Positions 36,039 to 43,766 of a stretch of 64,000 nt of DNA are shown here, piece after piece. The stretch lies in assembly GCA_016178015.1 (NCBI GenBank), contig JACOUB010000062.1, positions 1 to 64,000 of the forward strand, in the 5' to 3' direction. Positions within the stretch are counted from its first letter, which is position 1, and each line of letters begins with the position of its first letter. Both the position numbers and the translations under genes were made by a program. The notes under the pieces were generated by a model. It did not search any database and was not told where the DNA came from. It worked only from the letters and a program-made list of their open reading frames with translations. Source of the stretch: Methylocystis sp. GTDB lineage: Bacteria > Pseudomonadota > Alphaproteobacteria > Rhizobiales > Beijerinckiaceae.

Positions 36039-37514
36039 CTACGCCGTCTGTTCCGCCACACCGGCGGGCGCGCGCGTCTCGGCGCAGCCCATGCGCCGAT
36101 GGATGAATGGCGGCGGCGGCTCGTGCGACTCGCGTTCGGCGAGGGCGGCAAACCGGTCATGATGCGGCGACAACTTGCATGCCGGGTCGGTTGCAGCGGC
36201 GTCTTGCGTCATGGCGAAAGCCTGACAGCGGCAACCGCCGAAATCGATCTCGCGCCGCTCGCATGAACCGCATGGCTCCTTCATCCAGCTCGCGCCGCGA
36301 AAGGCGTTGAAGGCCTCGCCATGGCGCCAGATGTCGGCAAGCGGGCGCTCGCGGACGTTATCGAAGACAAGGGGCAGCGTTTGCGCCGCGTGGCACGGCA
36401 GGGCGGTTCCCGACGGCGTGATCGTGACGATGCTGCGGCCCCAACCGCCCGTGCACAGCTTCGGCCGGGTCGCGTAATGGTCGTGAATGACGAAATCGAA
36501 CACCAGCACGCCGTGAAGCCGCTTTCTGGCCTCGTCGACGATTTTGACGGTCTCCAAGAATTTTTCGCGCGTCGGAATCAGCGCGGCGCGGTTCCTCTGG
36601 GCCCAGGCGTAATATTGAATATGCGCTACTTCCAGGCGTTGCGCGCCTAACTCCACCGCGAAGTCGATGATCTGCGGCAGATGGTCGAGGTTTTGGCGGT
36701 GCATCGGCGCGTTGATCGTCAGGCCCAAGCCCAGTTCGCGCGTCGCCTGCGCCACGGCGCGCTTCTTGGGGACGCCGCCCTCGTATGCCGAAATGCGATC
36801 GGCGTTGGCGGCATCGACATCCTGGATCGACAGTTGCACATGATCGAGGCCGATCTGCGCGAGACCTTGCAATCGTTGGCGCGTCAACAGCACCCCGGAG
36901 GTGACGAGATTGGTGTAAAGGCCGGCGTCGACGGCGGCGGCGAGGATGTCCTCGAGGTCGCGGCGGACCGTCGGCTCGCCGCCCGACAGATGCAATTGCA
37001 GGGCGCCGATCGCGGCGGCTTGCCGAAATACGTCGCCCCATTCAGCGGCGGTGAGTTCCGTGTCGGCGCGCTCCAGGTCGAGCGGGTTGGAGCAATAGGG
37101 GCATTGCAGCGGACAGCGATGCGTGAGCTCCGCGCACACGCCCGCCGGTCCGCCGTCGAAGGTCGCGTAAGAGCTGGCGGTCCGCGACAGAGCCGGCGGC
37201 GCGGCGTCCGGCCCATCGCGAAGCAGCCGCTTGTCGCTCAAGTCCTGCAAGGTTTTGACGACGTCGCCGGCGATGACCGCCGCCGGCGCCGAATACTCTT
37301 GCGCGAGGCGCGCCGCGATCTCGGCGACGCTGCGCGCCCCGTCGCACAGCCGCAGCACCGCGAGCCCTATGGAATCGACTTCATAGGCCCGCTCGGGCGC
37401 CAGGATCAGAACGCGGCCGCGGGCGCGATCATTGTGGAGACGCGCAAAACGCGTGAAGGCCGGTTTCGATTCCGGCGCCACTACGAAACGCGTAGCGGCC
37501 GTCGTTTCACTCAT
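36039..37514 (-). CDS. pqqDE: Fused PqqD-PqqE: PQQ peptide chaperone and radical SAM enzyme
   Basis: A 491-aa fusion. Residues about 8-100 are PqqD ([43 protein letters not shown]), the chaperone that binds the PqqA peptide. From about 122 on is PqqE, which forms the Glu-Tyr carbon-carbon crosslink: [14 protein letters not shown] gives cluster cysteines 134, 138 and 141. [11 protein letters not shown] binds SAM, and the SPASM Cys-rich end [19 protein letters not shown] follows. The start overlaps the pqqC stop by eight bases. The fusion enforces the known PqqD-PqqE interaction. Confidence 0.95.
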   Translation of the reverse strand: MSETTAATRFVVAPESKPAFTRFARLHNDRARGRVLILAPERAYEVDSIGLAVLRLCDGARSVAEIAARLAQEYSAPAAVIAGDVVKTLQDLSDKRLLRDGPDAAPPALSRTASSYATFDGGPAGVCAELTHRCPLQCPYCSNPLDLERADTELTAAEWGDVFRQAAAIGALQLHLSGGEPTVRRDLEDILAAAVDAGLYTNLVTSGVLLTRQRLQGLAQIGLDHVQLSIQDVDAANADRISAYEGGVPKKRAVAQATRELGLGLTINAPMHRQNLDHLPQIIDFAVELGAQRLEVAHIQYYAWAQRNRAALIPTREKFLETVKIVDEARKRLHGVLVFDFVIHDHYATRPKLCTGGWGRSIVTITPSGTALPCHAAQTLPLVFDNVRERPLADIWRHGEAFNAFRGASWMKEPCGSCERREIDFGGCRCQAFAMTQDAAATDPACKLSPHHDRFAALAERESHEPPPPFIHRRMGCAETRAPAGVAEQTA

Positions 37515-38277
37515 TGATCTCCCCGGGCCGGAACGCTCCCGGCGCAATGATGCCGGGCGTCACATAGGCGTAATGCAATACGTCGAGTTGCGCCCACAAG
37601 ACATCGCATTTGAACCGCACCGCCGCAATGCAAGCTTCCTGCTCTGCCCGCGTGTGAGCGTTGTCCTTGATGTAGGCAAGCGCGAACTCCGAGTCGCGCG
37701 GCGCCTGGGTGAGACGACGTTTGAAATAGGCCATCGTGTGATCGTTGACGAAGTCGTAATGCGCCAGCATTCCGGCGATGCGCTCGCGATGGATGGCGGG
37801 CGCAAACAGCTCGGTGAGCGACGAGGCGACCGCGACGACCAGCGGTTGCTCGACGACGAAGCGCACATAGGCTTCGACGATGAAACGCGTCGCCGGCAGG
37901 GCCCCGCGCATCGACGCAACGTACTCGCGCGACAGGCCCAGTCCATCAGTGAGCACCAGCCAGCGCTCGAGCCCGCCGCCTTCCTCGCCGAGCCCATCGT
38001 GGTCGTGCACGCGATGAATCCATTCGCGCCGCAGCTCCCGATCGTGCACGCGGCTCATGAACGCCGCATCCTTGCGCGGCACCGCCTCCTGATAGCAATA
38101 GCGATTGAGCGCCCAGGCCTGCACCTGGCCCTTGTCGAGCTTGCCGCCGTGCAGCAGCTTATGGAAGACGTGCTTGTCGTGATAGCGCTCGGTTCCGACC
38201 GCGCGGATGGCGGCTTCGAAATCCGCTTTCGTCAGAGGCGGCGCGCCCAACCATTCTACCGATACGATCTCGTTCAT
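37507..38277 (-). CDS. pqqC: PqqC: pyrroloquinoline-quinone synthase
   Basis: Cofactorless oxidase (256 aa) performing the last oxidation and ring closure of PQQ biosynthesis. Conserved segments include GTERYHDKHVFHKLLHGGKL, ALNRYCYQEAVPRKDAAFMS, FVNDHTMAYFKRRLTQAPRD and the HAYVTPG-like LHYAYVTPGIIAPG. The start codon overlaps the pqqB stop by four bases (ATGA), so translation is coupled. Unlike Methylobacterium, where pqqC and pqqD are fused, here pqqD is joined to pqqE. Confidence 0.95.
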   Translation of the reverse strand: MNEIVSVEWLGAPPLTKADFEAAIRAVGTERYHDKHVFHKLLHGGKLDKGQVQAWALNRYCYQEAVPRKDAAFMSRVHDRELRREWIHRVHDHDGLGEEGGGLERWLVLTDGLGLSREYVASMRGALPATRFIVEAYVRFVVEQPLVVAVASSLTELFAPAIHRERIAGMLAHYDFVNDHTMAYFKRRLTQAPRDSEFALAYIKDNAHTRAEQEACIAAVRFKCDVLWAQLDVLHYAYVTPGIIAPGAFRPGEINE

Positions 38278-39203
38278 AGCAATACCTCCAGTCCATCTTC
38301 GCCGATCTCCCATCCGGCGGCTCGGGCCGTCTCGCGCTCCTTCGAGGAAGCGTTAAGAACCGGATTGGAATTGTTGATGTGCACATAGATTTTGCGAGCG
38401 ACGCCGAGGCGCTTGAAAGCCGCGATGGAGCCGTCCTCGCCGCCGATATTGATGTGGCCCATGCGCGATCCGGTCTTGCCGAGCAGTCCCTGCTCGATCA
38501 TCTCGTTTTCGCGATAGAGCGTGCCGTCGAAAAACACCAGACTCGCGCCCTCGAGGCGCCTGACCAGCGGCGCGTCGATTTTAGAGCAGCCGGGAATATA
38601 GAAGCAAGACCGGCCCGTTTTGTGGTCGATGATCTCAAGCCCCAGCGTATCGCCTTCTTTGGTGCCGAAGTCGGGCGCGCTCGCATCCTCGAGATAGAGC
38701 GCGATCTTGCCTGGAACCGGAAAGGCCTTGATCGAGAGCCCGAGGTCCAAGCCCGCCCCCGTGAGCGCAATTTTTTCATCGAGCGGCAATTCGACGCGTG
38801 CGACGAGGTTTCGCGCCAGAATGTCGAAAATGCGGTTGCCGCTCAACACGTCCAGCACCCGGCGCGCGGCGTAGACGGAAAAAGCCTGCGCCTCGCGCAG
38901 CGTCAACAATCCCGAAATATGGTCGACGTCGCCGTTGGTCAAAACCACGGCCTTGATCGGACTGCCGCGCACGGCGCCGTTGCCCGCCGGAGCCAACGCC
39001 GGCGACGCGGCGATCTGCTGGCGCAGGTCGGGGGAGGCGTTGAGCAGAACCCAGTTGTCGCCGTCGGCGCTGACCGCCAGCGACGATTGCGTTCGCGCCG
39101 CAAAACCCGGCGCGCCGGCGCGCACCGCCCGGCAATTGGCGCACTCGCAGTTCCATTGGGGAAAACCGCCGCCGGCGCCCGATCCCAGTATTTTGATGAG
39201 CAT
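38274..39203 (-). CDS. pqqB: PqqB: metallo-hydrolase-fold PQQ biosynthesis protein
   Basis: Metallo-beta-lactamase-fold protein of 309 aa needed in PQQ synthesis, proposed to act as a hydroxylase of the tyrosine intermediate. ILGSGAGGGFPQWNCECANC is the diagnostic N-terminus with the second zinc-site cysteines, TNGDVDHISGLLTLRE replaces the classical HxHxDH motif, and VARKIYVHINNSNPVLN is near the C-terminus. ATG at MLIKILGSG is preferred to a GTG four codons upstream. It heads the pqqB-pqqC-pqqDE unit, and no pqqA is found upstream. Confidence 0.95.
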   Translation of the reverse strand: MLIKILGSGAGGGFPQWNCECANCRAVRAGAPGFAARTQSSLAVSADGDNWVLLNASPDLRQQIAASPALAPAGNGAVRGSPIKAVVLTNGDVDHISGLLTLREAQAFSVYAARRVLDVLSGNRIFDILARNLVARVELPLDEKIALTGAGLDLGLSIKAFPVPGKIALYLEDASAPDFGTKEGDTLGLEIIDHKTGRSCFYIPGCSKIDAPLVRRLEGASLVFFDGTLYRENEMIEQGLLGKTGSRMGHINIGGEDGSIAAFKRLGVARKIYVHINNSNPVLNASSKERETARAAGWEIGEDGLEVLL

Positions 39204-39448
39204 GAGTTTGCGCACCCCGACGCGCGCTTAGGGGCGCACGCCTCTCCCTCGTGAATCAACATTGTCGAGCGAGTTCGCTTTCTGTGGAAGCGCTCGTTCG
39301 CTCTCTCCGCTTATTCCGTCGCACATTTTGGGGCCGAACCAATTCTCAAATTTCGGCCGAAATATGCCCGTCGTTGCGGGCCGCACTATGTAGGCGCGGC
39401 GCGGCGGACGCAAGTGCGGCAAATTCGCCCGGGACGGGCGTGGCGCGT

Positions 39449-39748
39449 TCAAGCCACCTTCGGCGCAAGCCGCGTGACCTTGATCGAAGCAGCGCGGGCG
39501 CGGATTTGCGCGGGGTCGTAGTTCGCTTGCATCCGCAGCCACGCATCGGCGGAGCTGCCGAGGGCCTGTTCGAGCCGGAAAGCCATTTCCGGCGTGATGG
39601 CGCAGCGTCCGGCGATGATGTTGTGAAGCTGCTGGCGCGTGACGCCCAGCCCTTTGGCGGCCTCGCTAATCGAAACGCCCATTTCTTCGAGACTGTCGCC
39701 GATCATCTGGCCAGGGTGCGGCGGATTCTTCATCGGCATGGGTTTCAC
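39449..39748 (-). CDS. HigA-type XRE antitoxin (orphaned)
   Basis: A 99-aa HTH protein of the HigA/VapI family: HPGQMIGDSLEEMGVSISEA, AKGLGVTRQQLHNIIAGRCA, ITPEMAFRLEQALGSSADAW. The N-terminal PPHPGQ motif is typical of HigA partners of RelE-like HigB toxins. Immediately upstream only a 13-codon tail of a HigB-like toxin is left, so this antitoxin has lost its partner. Start ATG alternatives (three Met within six codons) cannot be resolved. Confidence 0.88.
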   Translation of the reverse strand: MKPMPMKNPPHPGQMIGDSLEEMGVSISEAAKGLGVTRQQLHNIIAGRCAITPEMAFRLEQALGSSADAWLRMQANYDPAQIRARAASIKVTRLAPKVA

Positions 39749-39753
39749 CTCTT

Positions 39754-39801
39754 TCAGTGATAGTTGACAAGGTTGTCATACGAAATCTGGGCGATCAATT
39801 G
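39754..39801 (-). pseudogene. C-terminal remnant of a HigB-like toxin
   Basis: Reading leftward into the antitoxin, the last codons encode IAQISYDNLVNYH followed by TGA. This is comparable to the AYDVELVDYH-stop that ends HigB/RelE-like toxins just before higA. Homology stops within 10 bp of the composite palindromic element at 39807, so the toxin body is deleted. It is short, so the assignment leans on position and pattern. Confidence 0.45.
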
Positions 39802-39806
39802 GCCTT

Positions 39807-39920
39807 CCCCCTCCCTGTCCCTCCCCCGCTCCGCGGGAGAGGGGACCCTAGCGATCGGCGCTTCGCTTCGCTCCCTCTCCCGCGCAGCGAAGCGAAGCGG
39901 GGGAGGGTTGGGGAGGGGGC
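39807..39920. repeat. Composite palindromic element, copy 2
   Basis: Same ends (CCCCCTCCCTGTCCCTCCCC ... GAGGGTTGGGGAGGGGG) and centre (ACCCTAGCGATCGGCG) as the copies at 30.07, 47.65 and 62.40 kb. It sits between the truncated HigB tail and the promoter side of the lipoprotein hydrolase gene. Confidence 0.85.
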
Positions 39921-40141
39921 AATCGACCGGAAACTTCGTTTTCGTCCCCCTGAACCGTTCGCCCGTCCCGCCGCGGTCAAGCCCTTAAGAGCGCACCTCA
40001 GTCTCGTCACTTTTGCAATGCAAAAACCAAGCGCGACCGGCGTCGCCAAGGTAAGCTTTCGTTAACTTGCGGCTTCTTAAGAGCGCCTGGCGCGGAAAAC
40101 GCCTCGCCCGTGCGGCTTCGATCGATCGGACAGCTTCGTTC

Positions 40142-41365
40142 ATGTTTGTAAGAGCGTTCCACCGCCGCTTCCTCGCCGTCACGGCGGGCGCCCGGCCGAT
40201 CCTTGCCGTTGCGTTGGCGTTCGTCCTCGGCGCCTGCGTATCGGACGGGCTCGACGCCGTGCAAGGCCATATGGGAAATTTTTCGTCGTTGGTGTTTGCG
40301 CCGGACGGCGAGTCGTTGCGCATTTCCGAGTTCGTCGCCTCGACGCGGCGCGACGATGGCGGTCCCGAGAGCGACGGACGAACCCATTTTTCGCTTGTTT
40401 CGGTGAGCGTGCCGCCCGGCCACGGCGCCGGCGCCATCGAACAGGCGAGTTTCGGCTCGAACGATCCGCGCCGTCATTTCACGCTTGCCGCCCGCCGCAA
40501 CATGGACGAGGCGGAGTTTTTGGGCGGGGTCGCCGCGCATGTGTCGGGACGCGTTGGCGTGAGCCGCGACATTCTGCTTTATGTCCATGGCTTCAACACC
40601 AGTTTCGACGAAGCCCGCTTCCGGGTGGCGCAGATCGTCGCCGACGGGCGCTTTTCCGGCGTGCCGGCGCTGTTTGCCTGGAAAACGCGCGGCGGCCTGA
40701 TCGCCTATGAGTCCGACAAGGAGAGCGCCACGGTCGCCCGCGACGCGCTGGAAAAGCTGATCCTCGATCTGGCGCGCACGCCCGGCGTCGGCCGCGTGCA
40801 TATTCTCGCCCATTCCATGGGCGCCTGGCTGACCATGGAAAGCCTGCGCGCCATCGCCATTTCCGGCCATCCCGATCTCGACGGCCGGCTCGGCGAGGTG
40901 ATGCTGGCCGCGCCCGACATCGATTTGACGGTGTTCCGCCAGCAGGTGGCGCGTCTCGACCCCAAGCATGTGTCGATCTTCGTCGCCAGCAATGATCGGG
41001 CGCTGTCGCTGTCGTCGCGCATCGCCGGCGACCGGCAGCGGCTAGGCGCCATGGATCCCGACAATCCGAGGGACAAAGCCCAACTCGACCGCTTGGGCGT
41101 CGCCGTCCACGATATTTCGGCGCTGGCGACCGGTTTCGTCGGCCATGGCGCCTTCGCCGAGACGCCGAGCGTGGTGCGCCAGATCGGCGCCCAGCTCGCC
41201 GTCCCACGTCCGGGCGACCCCGGTCACGCCATCATCGATTTGCTCGGCGCGGACAAGGAGCCGACCGGCGCCCTCCCGCCGCCGGCGGCGCCGCCCGCAG
41301 CGGCGCCCTCGCCTCGGCCGAGCGGCGCGATCGAAAGCCAGCCACTCGCGCCGCTGACGCGGTGA
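40142..41365 (+). CDS. DUF900 alpha/beta-hydrolase lipoprotein
   Basis: A 407-aa predicted esterase. The N-terminal signal sequence ends in a lipobox (ALAFVLGAC), predicting a lipid-anchored cell-envelope protein. The DUF900 alpha/beta-hydrolase core shows ILLYVHGFNTSFDEARFR (oxyanion strand), VPALFAWKTRGG and the nucleophile elbow HILAHSMGAWLTMESLR (Ser in AHSMG). The C-terminal 40 residues are Pro/Ala-rich and disordered. ATG at MFVRAFHRRF is chosen because it places the signal peptide correctly; upstream in-frame starts lack support. Substrate unknown. Confidence 0.86.
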   Translation: MFVRAFHRRFLAVTAGARPILAVALAFVLGACVSDGLDAVQGHMGNFSSLVFAPDGESLRISEFVASTRRDDGGPESDGRTHFSLVSVSVPPGHGAGAIEQASFGSNDPRRHFTLAARRNMDEAEFLGGVAAHVSGRVGVSRDILLYVHGFNTSFDEARFRVAQIVADGRFSGVPALFAWKTRGGLIAYESDKESATVARDALEKLILDLARTPGVGRVHILAHSMGAWLTMESLRAIAISGHPDLDGRLGEVMLAAPDIDLTVFRQQVARLDPKHVSIFVASNDRALSLSSRIAGDRQRLGAMDPDNPRDKAQLDRLGVAVHDISALATGFVGHGAFAETPSVVRQIGAQLAVPRPGDPGHAIIDLLGADKEPTGALPPPAAPPAAAPSPRPSGAIESQPLAPLTR

Positions 41366-41381
41366 ATCATGCCGACCCCCG

Positions 41382-41520
41382 TCATGCCCGCGCTTGTCGC
41401 GGGCATCCACGCCGACAAGCCGTCGCATATTCGAAGGCGTGGCGGAAAATTTCCGCTCGCCTATGACGATTTCGCGTCGCATCTGGGCGTGGATGGCCGG
41501 GACAAGCCCGGCCATGACGC
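41382..41520. repeat. Dispersed CGTCATGCCCGCG/GCGTGGATGGCCGG palindrome pair
   Basis: Two facing hairpin units, CGTCATGCCCGCGCTTGTCG...CATCCACGCC (41383-41414) and GCGTGGATGGCCGGG...CCCGGCCATGACGC (41489-41521), of the same family as 28.6 and 5.25 kb. It lies just downstream of both the hydrolase gene and, on the other strand, the reverse-transcriptase gene. The rest of 41521-41679 has no gene. Confidence 0.75.
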
Positions 41521-41679
41521 GCCCCTATCGCGCGCCGACGGGCCCACATTCATGGCCGTTGGCGTCAGATTGCGATCGCAGAGTTTGCGTTTTTTGGCGC
41601 GTTTGCTTATTCCAGCTTCTTCGCGAGGGAAACACGGATCAGGCCACGGGCGGCGTCGCCGCGCGTTCCATATTGGAGC

Positions 41680-42432
41680 TTATGCGACTGGAGGACATTC
41701 GTTTCCTCGCTCGACTGATTGGCGGTATCTCTCGAAAGCTTCACACGCCGCTGCGCTCCGGCGTTCAGCATGAAAGGCTGTTCGCCTAGCTCCGGTGACA
41801 GAGGCGCGATTGAGTTCGAGCTCGCAATTGAATAGCTCCATCAATTCCGTTGGAGGTGCCGTTTTTTCAAGGTTGATCGGGAAATTCGCCTCTTGAATCT
41901 TGCTTCTTAGCTCTTCGAAAACATTTTGCAGCGCGTCGCCCGTGGGAGACGATATGGCGATGTCATCCATGTACACCGAGACGGTGATGTCTCTCTGAAT
42001 CTCCCGCAAGAATGCCCCTAAAACGGATTGAGAGAGAACGAGGGTTGCGAGTATGGGTGACTGGACGAAACCGTACGGCAGAGAGTAGGACGGCTCTTCA
42101 TACGGGTTCTTCACGCAGGAAAATTTTGCATAATACCCTGCCTTTGGAATCCCAATTTCATGAAGGACGCGCGCGACGCGGTTTTTGGCAATTGAGTAGA
42201 AAAAATTTTTCAGATCAGCGCGGGCAAAATATCGATTTTCTCGATGTTCATGTAAAGCCGCAACGTGGCCGCCGGTTTGCAGATGGAAATAAAAAGGCTC
42301 AAAACGAACCGCTTGTTCGACAAGCGCTTTTAGGCGATATCCGACTTCATATCCCTTTTCGTTAGGGACAAAAACGGGCTTGCCTCGTTTGTTCCGAAAC
42401 CAATATGCGAAATTCTCGAATTTGACTGGCAT
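41680..42432 (-). CDS. Stand-alone reverse transcriptase (unassigned class)
   Basis: A 250-aa protein consisting essentially of an RT palm/fingers. Catalytic Asp73 lies in RYFARADLKNFFYSI. The motif B-like segment LPYGFVQSPILATLVL is at 118-133. VSVYMDDIAIS carries the YMDD active site (Asp156/Asp157), and the following NLEKT (187-191) is the usual motif D lysine region. All metal-binding residues are intact. It lacks a maturase/thumb X domain and endonuclease domain of group II introns, and I see no fused effector. The C-terminus ends soon after the palm (FNCELELNRASVTG). The start ATG lies inside the upstream 60-codon ORF, implying translational coupling. It could belong to the defence-associated/unknown-group or retron-like RTs; class not determinable by eye. 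Confidence 0.85.
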   Translation of the reverse strand: MPVKFENFAYWFRNKRGKPVFVPNEKGYEVGYRLKALVEQAVRFEPFYFHLQTGGHVAALHEHRENRYFARADLKNFFYSIAKNRVARVLHEIGIPKAGYYAKFSCVKNPYEEPSYSLPYGFVQSPILATLVLSQSVLGAFLREIQRDITVSVYMDDIAISSPTGDALQNVFEELRSKIQEANFPINLEKTAPPTELMELFNCELELNRASVTGARRTAFHAERRSAAACEAFERYRQSVERGNECPPVA

Positions 42433-42544
42433 AGTTGACGGCCTTGTTCACAAGATCAATCACCTCGTTGATCAGCTTAAATAAGCCGATCAACATGGGA
42501 AGATGCTTGCGAACAAGGCGCGCGAGACGTGACAATTTTGTCAT
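42362..42544 (-). CDS. 60-aa small helical protein overlapping the reverse transcriptase
   Basis: Small ORF with an excellent ribosome site (GGAGGTGAGAA directly before the ATG). The protein begins basic (MTKLSRLARLVRKHLP), has a hydrophobic helix PMLIGLFKLINEVIDLVNKA and ends polar. It overlaps the first 71 nt of the RT gene in another frame. The strong ribosome site and the weak one before the RT suggest the small ORF is translated and drives RT translation. It might be a membrane-active peptide or an RT partner; no homologue is recognised. Confidence 0.65.
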   Translation of the reverse strand: MTKLSRLARLVRKHLPMLIGLFKLINEVIDLVNKAVNYASQIREFRILVSEQTRQARFCP

Positions 42545-42856
42545 TTCTCACCTCCATGCTCGCCACCGGCAACCCGCAACTCCGTGCACACGGAGCAGTC
42601 AACTGAGAGAACATGGCATGACGCCATATCGCTCAAAACGTGATGACGTCTTGCAGGCTTAAAGCTTGCAAAGGTCATCCGCAGGCGAGCTGTGGGCTAT
42701 CGCCGGGGGCGAATGCAATATGGGGTTCATCCCCCATCGCCGCAAGGGTGAAGCTGTTTGGATGTTTTGTGCAAATTCAAGACCTTCGCCTAATCGCCGC
42801 GCCCCTGAGTTTCCAAGGTGTTGCGCTATGCGAAAGATACCGGCGAAAATAGACCA
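42545..42856 (-). ncRNA. Candidate structured RNA upstream of the reverse-transcriptase locus
   Basis: About 310 bp of non-coding DNA precede the small ORF/RT pair. Read on the RT strand it holds several hairpins: ATGGGGgatgaaCCCCAT (near 42720), TTGCAagctttaagccTGCAA (near 42660), ATGGCgtcatGCCAT (near 42615) and CTCCGTGTGCACGGAG (near 42588). It has no credible ORF. Retrons and several defence RTs use an RNA encoded just upstream as template or primer; a comparable role is inferred from position and structure only. Exact ends are unknown; the 172-bp repeat bounds it on one side. Confidence 0.35.
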
Positions 42857-43028
42857 GGGCAATCGGATGAAGGACTATGGTCCTCCTCGCCCTCATCCTG
42901 AGGCGCTCGCGAAGCGAGCCTCGAAGGACGAGGGTGAGGAGGAAGGCGGCGCGGACGGGTTTCCTCGTCCTTCGAGGCCGGCTGCGCCGGCGCCTCAGGA
43001 TGAGGAAACCCTTCACCCGATTGCGCTG
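42857..43028. repeat. 173-bp dispersed repeat, copy 2
   Basis: Nearly identical to 18266-18438; the differences I see are limited to about eight positions, most near the ends. It forms a long imperfect hairpin. It borders the RT locus on one side and decayed toxin-antitoxin genes on the other. Confidence 0.85.
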
Positions 43029-43099
43029 AAAAATAAAGCGCTGGGGCGCGCGTTTGCATCATAAGTATGACAATGCGTTGTTGCCAGCGGAGGCCGATC

Positions 43100-43374
43100 A
43101 TGGCCGCGATTGAACGCCTCACCATCACCCTGCCGACCGACAAGGCGGCCGTCGTCAAGGGCGCGGTCGAGGACGGCGACGATGCGTCCACGAGCGAGGT
43201 TGTCCGCGCCGCGCTCCCTGCTTCGTCGTCCCAGCGAAGCTTGGCCGCTACAAGGCCATCGGACGCATCGGCGGAAAAACAGTCGTCGTCGTTTTCCAGG
43301 CGCTCGGCGGTGAAGCTCTCTCGGTCATCGGCCTTCGTCCCGCCAACCTCAAAGAAAGGAAGGCCCTACAATGA
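43100..43374 (+). pseudogene. Chimeric relic: ParD-type antitoxin start joined to BrnT toxin end
   Basis: From the ATG the first 40 codons encode a ribbon-helix-helix antitoxin N-terminus (IERLTITLPTDKAAVVKGAV, then DASTSEVVRAAL, as in ParD/CC2985 proteins). From about 43240, one base out of frame, the sequence encodes LGRYKAIGRIGGKTVVVVFQ and SVIGLRPANLKERKALQ, the C-terminal half of a BrnT toxin. It ends in the usual ATGA overlap with brnA. A deletion has fused two different toxin-antitoxin loci, leaving neither toxin. Confidence 0.7.
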
Positions 43375-43679
43375 CCAAGACGAAGCAATTCGAATCCGGC
43401 CATGGTTACGCGAAAGAGGATTGGGACGCAGTTTCGGACAACCCGCCGTTGACGGACGCCGAACTTGCCGCCGCGCGGCCATTCGCAGAGGTCCTGCCGA
43501 AACTCGCGGCCGCCATCAAGCGCACGCGCGGACCTCAGAAGGCTCCGATAAAAGAGCAGATCACGCTCAGGCTAGACCGCGCGGCGGTCGCGGCGTTCCG
43601 CGCCACCGGCCACGGTTGGCAGAGCCGCATCGACGATGTCGTAAAAAAGGCCGCCGCGAAACTCCGTCATAAAGGCTGA
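43371..43679 (+). CDS. brnA: BrnA-type antitoxin (orphaned)
   Basis: A 102-aa BrnA antitoxin: EDWDAVSDNPPLTDAELAAA (N-terminal toxin-binding part), IKEQITLRLDRAAVAAFRAT and GHGWQSRIDDVVKKAAAKL (RHH DNA-binding part). It begins at the ATGA overlap with the BrnT remnant. Its toxin lacks the N-terminal half including the catalytic core, so the antitoxin is unpaired. The gene itself appears intact. Confidence 0.88.
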   Translation: MTKTKQFESGHGYAKEDWDAVSDNPPLTDAELAAARPFAEVLPKLAAAIKRTRGPQKAPIKEQITLRLDRAAVAAFRATGHGWQSRIDDVVKKAAAKLRHKG

Positions 43680-43766
43680 TGTGGCAGCGGCATTGCTGTC
43701 GCAAACTCGCGTCGCGACGGAGGAGGCTACGTAACCTAAGTTGGGGCGTTCAAAACCAACGCTCGT

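Noticed and set aside
39228-39542. Minus-strand ORF upstream of pqqB as a pqqA candidate
   Set aside because: It lacks the Glu-x3-Tyr crosslink signature and PqqA length, and partly overlaps the antitoxin gene antisense.
41680-42432. Assigning the reverse transcriptase as a retron or a group II intron protein
   Set aside because: No maturase or endonuclease domain and no intron RNA ends exclude an intact intron; retron hallmarks (a1/a2 repeats, YADD, VTG) were not seen, so it is left unclassified.
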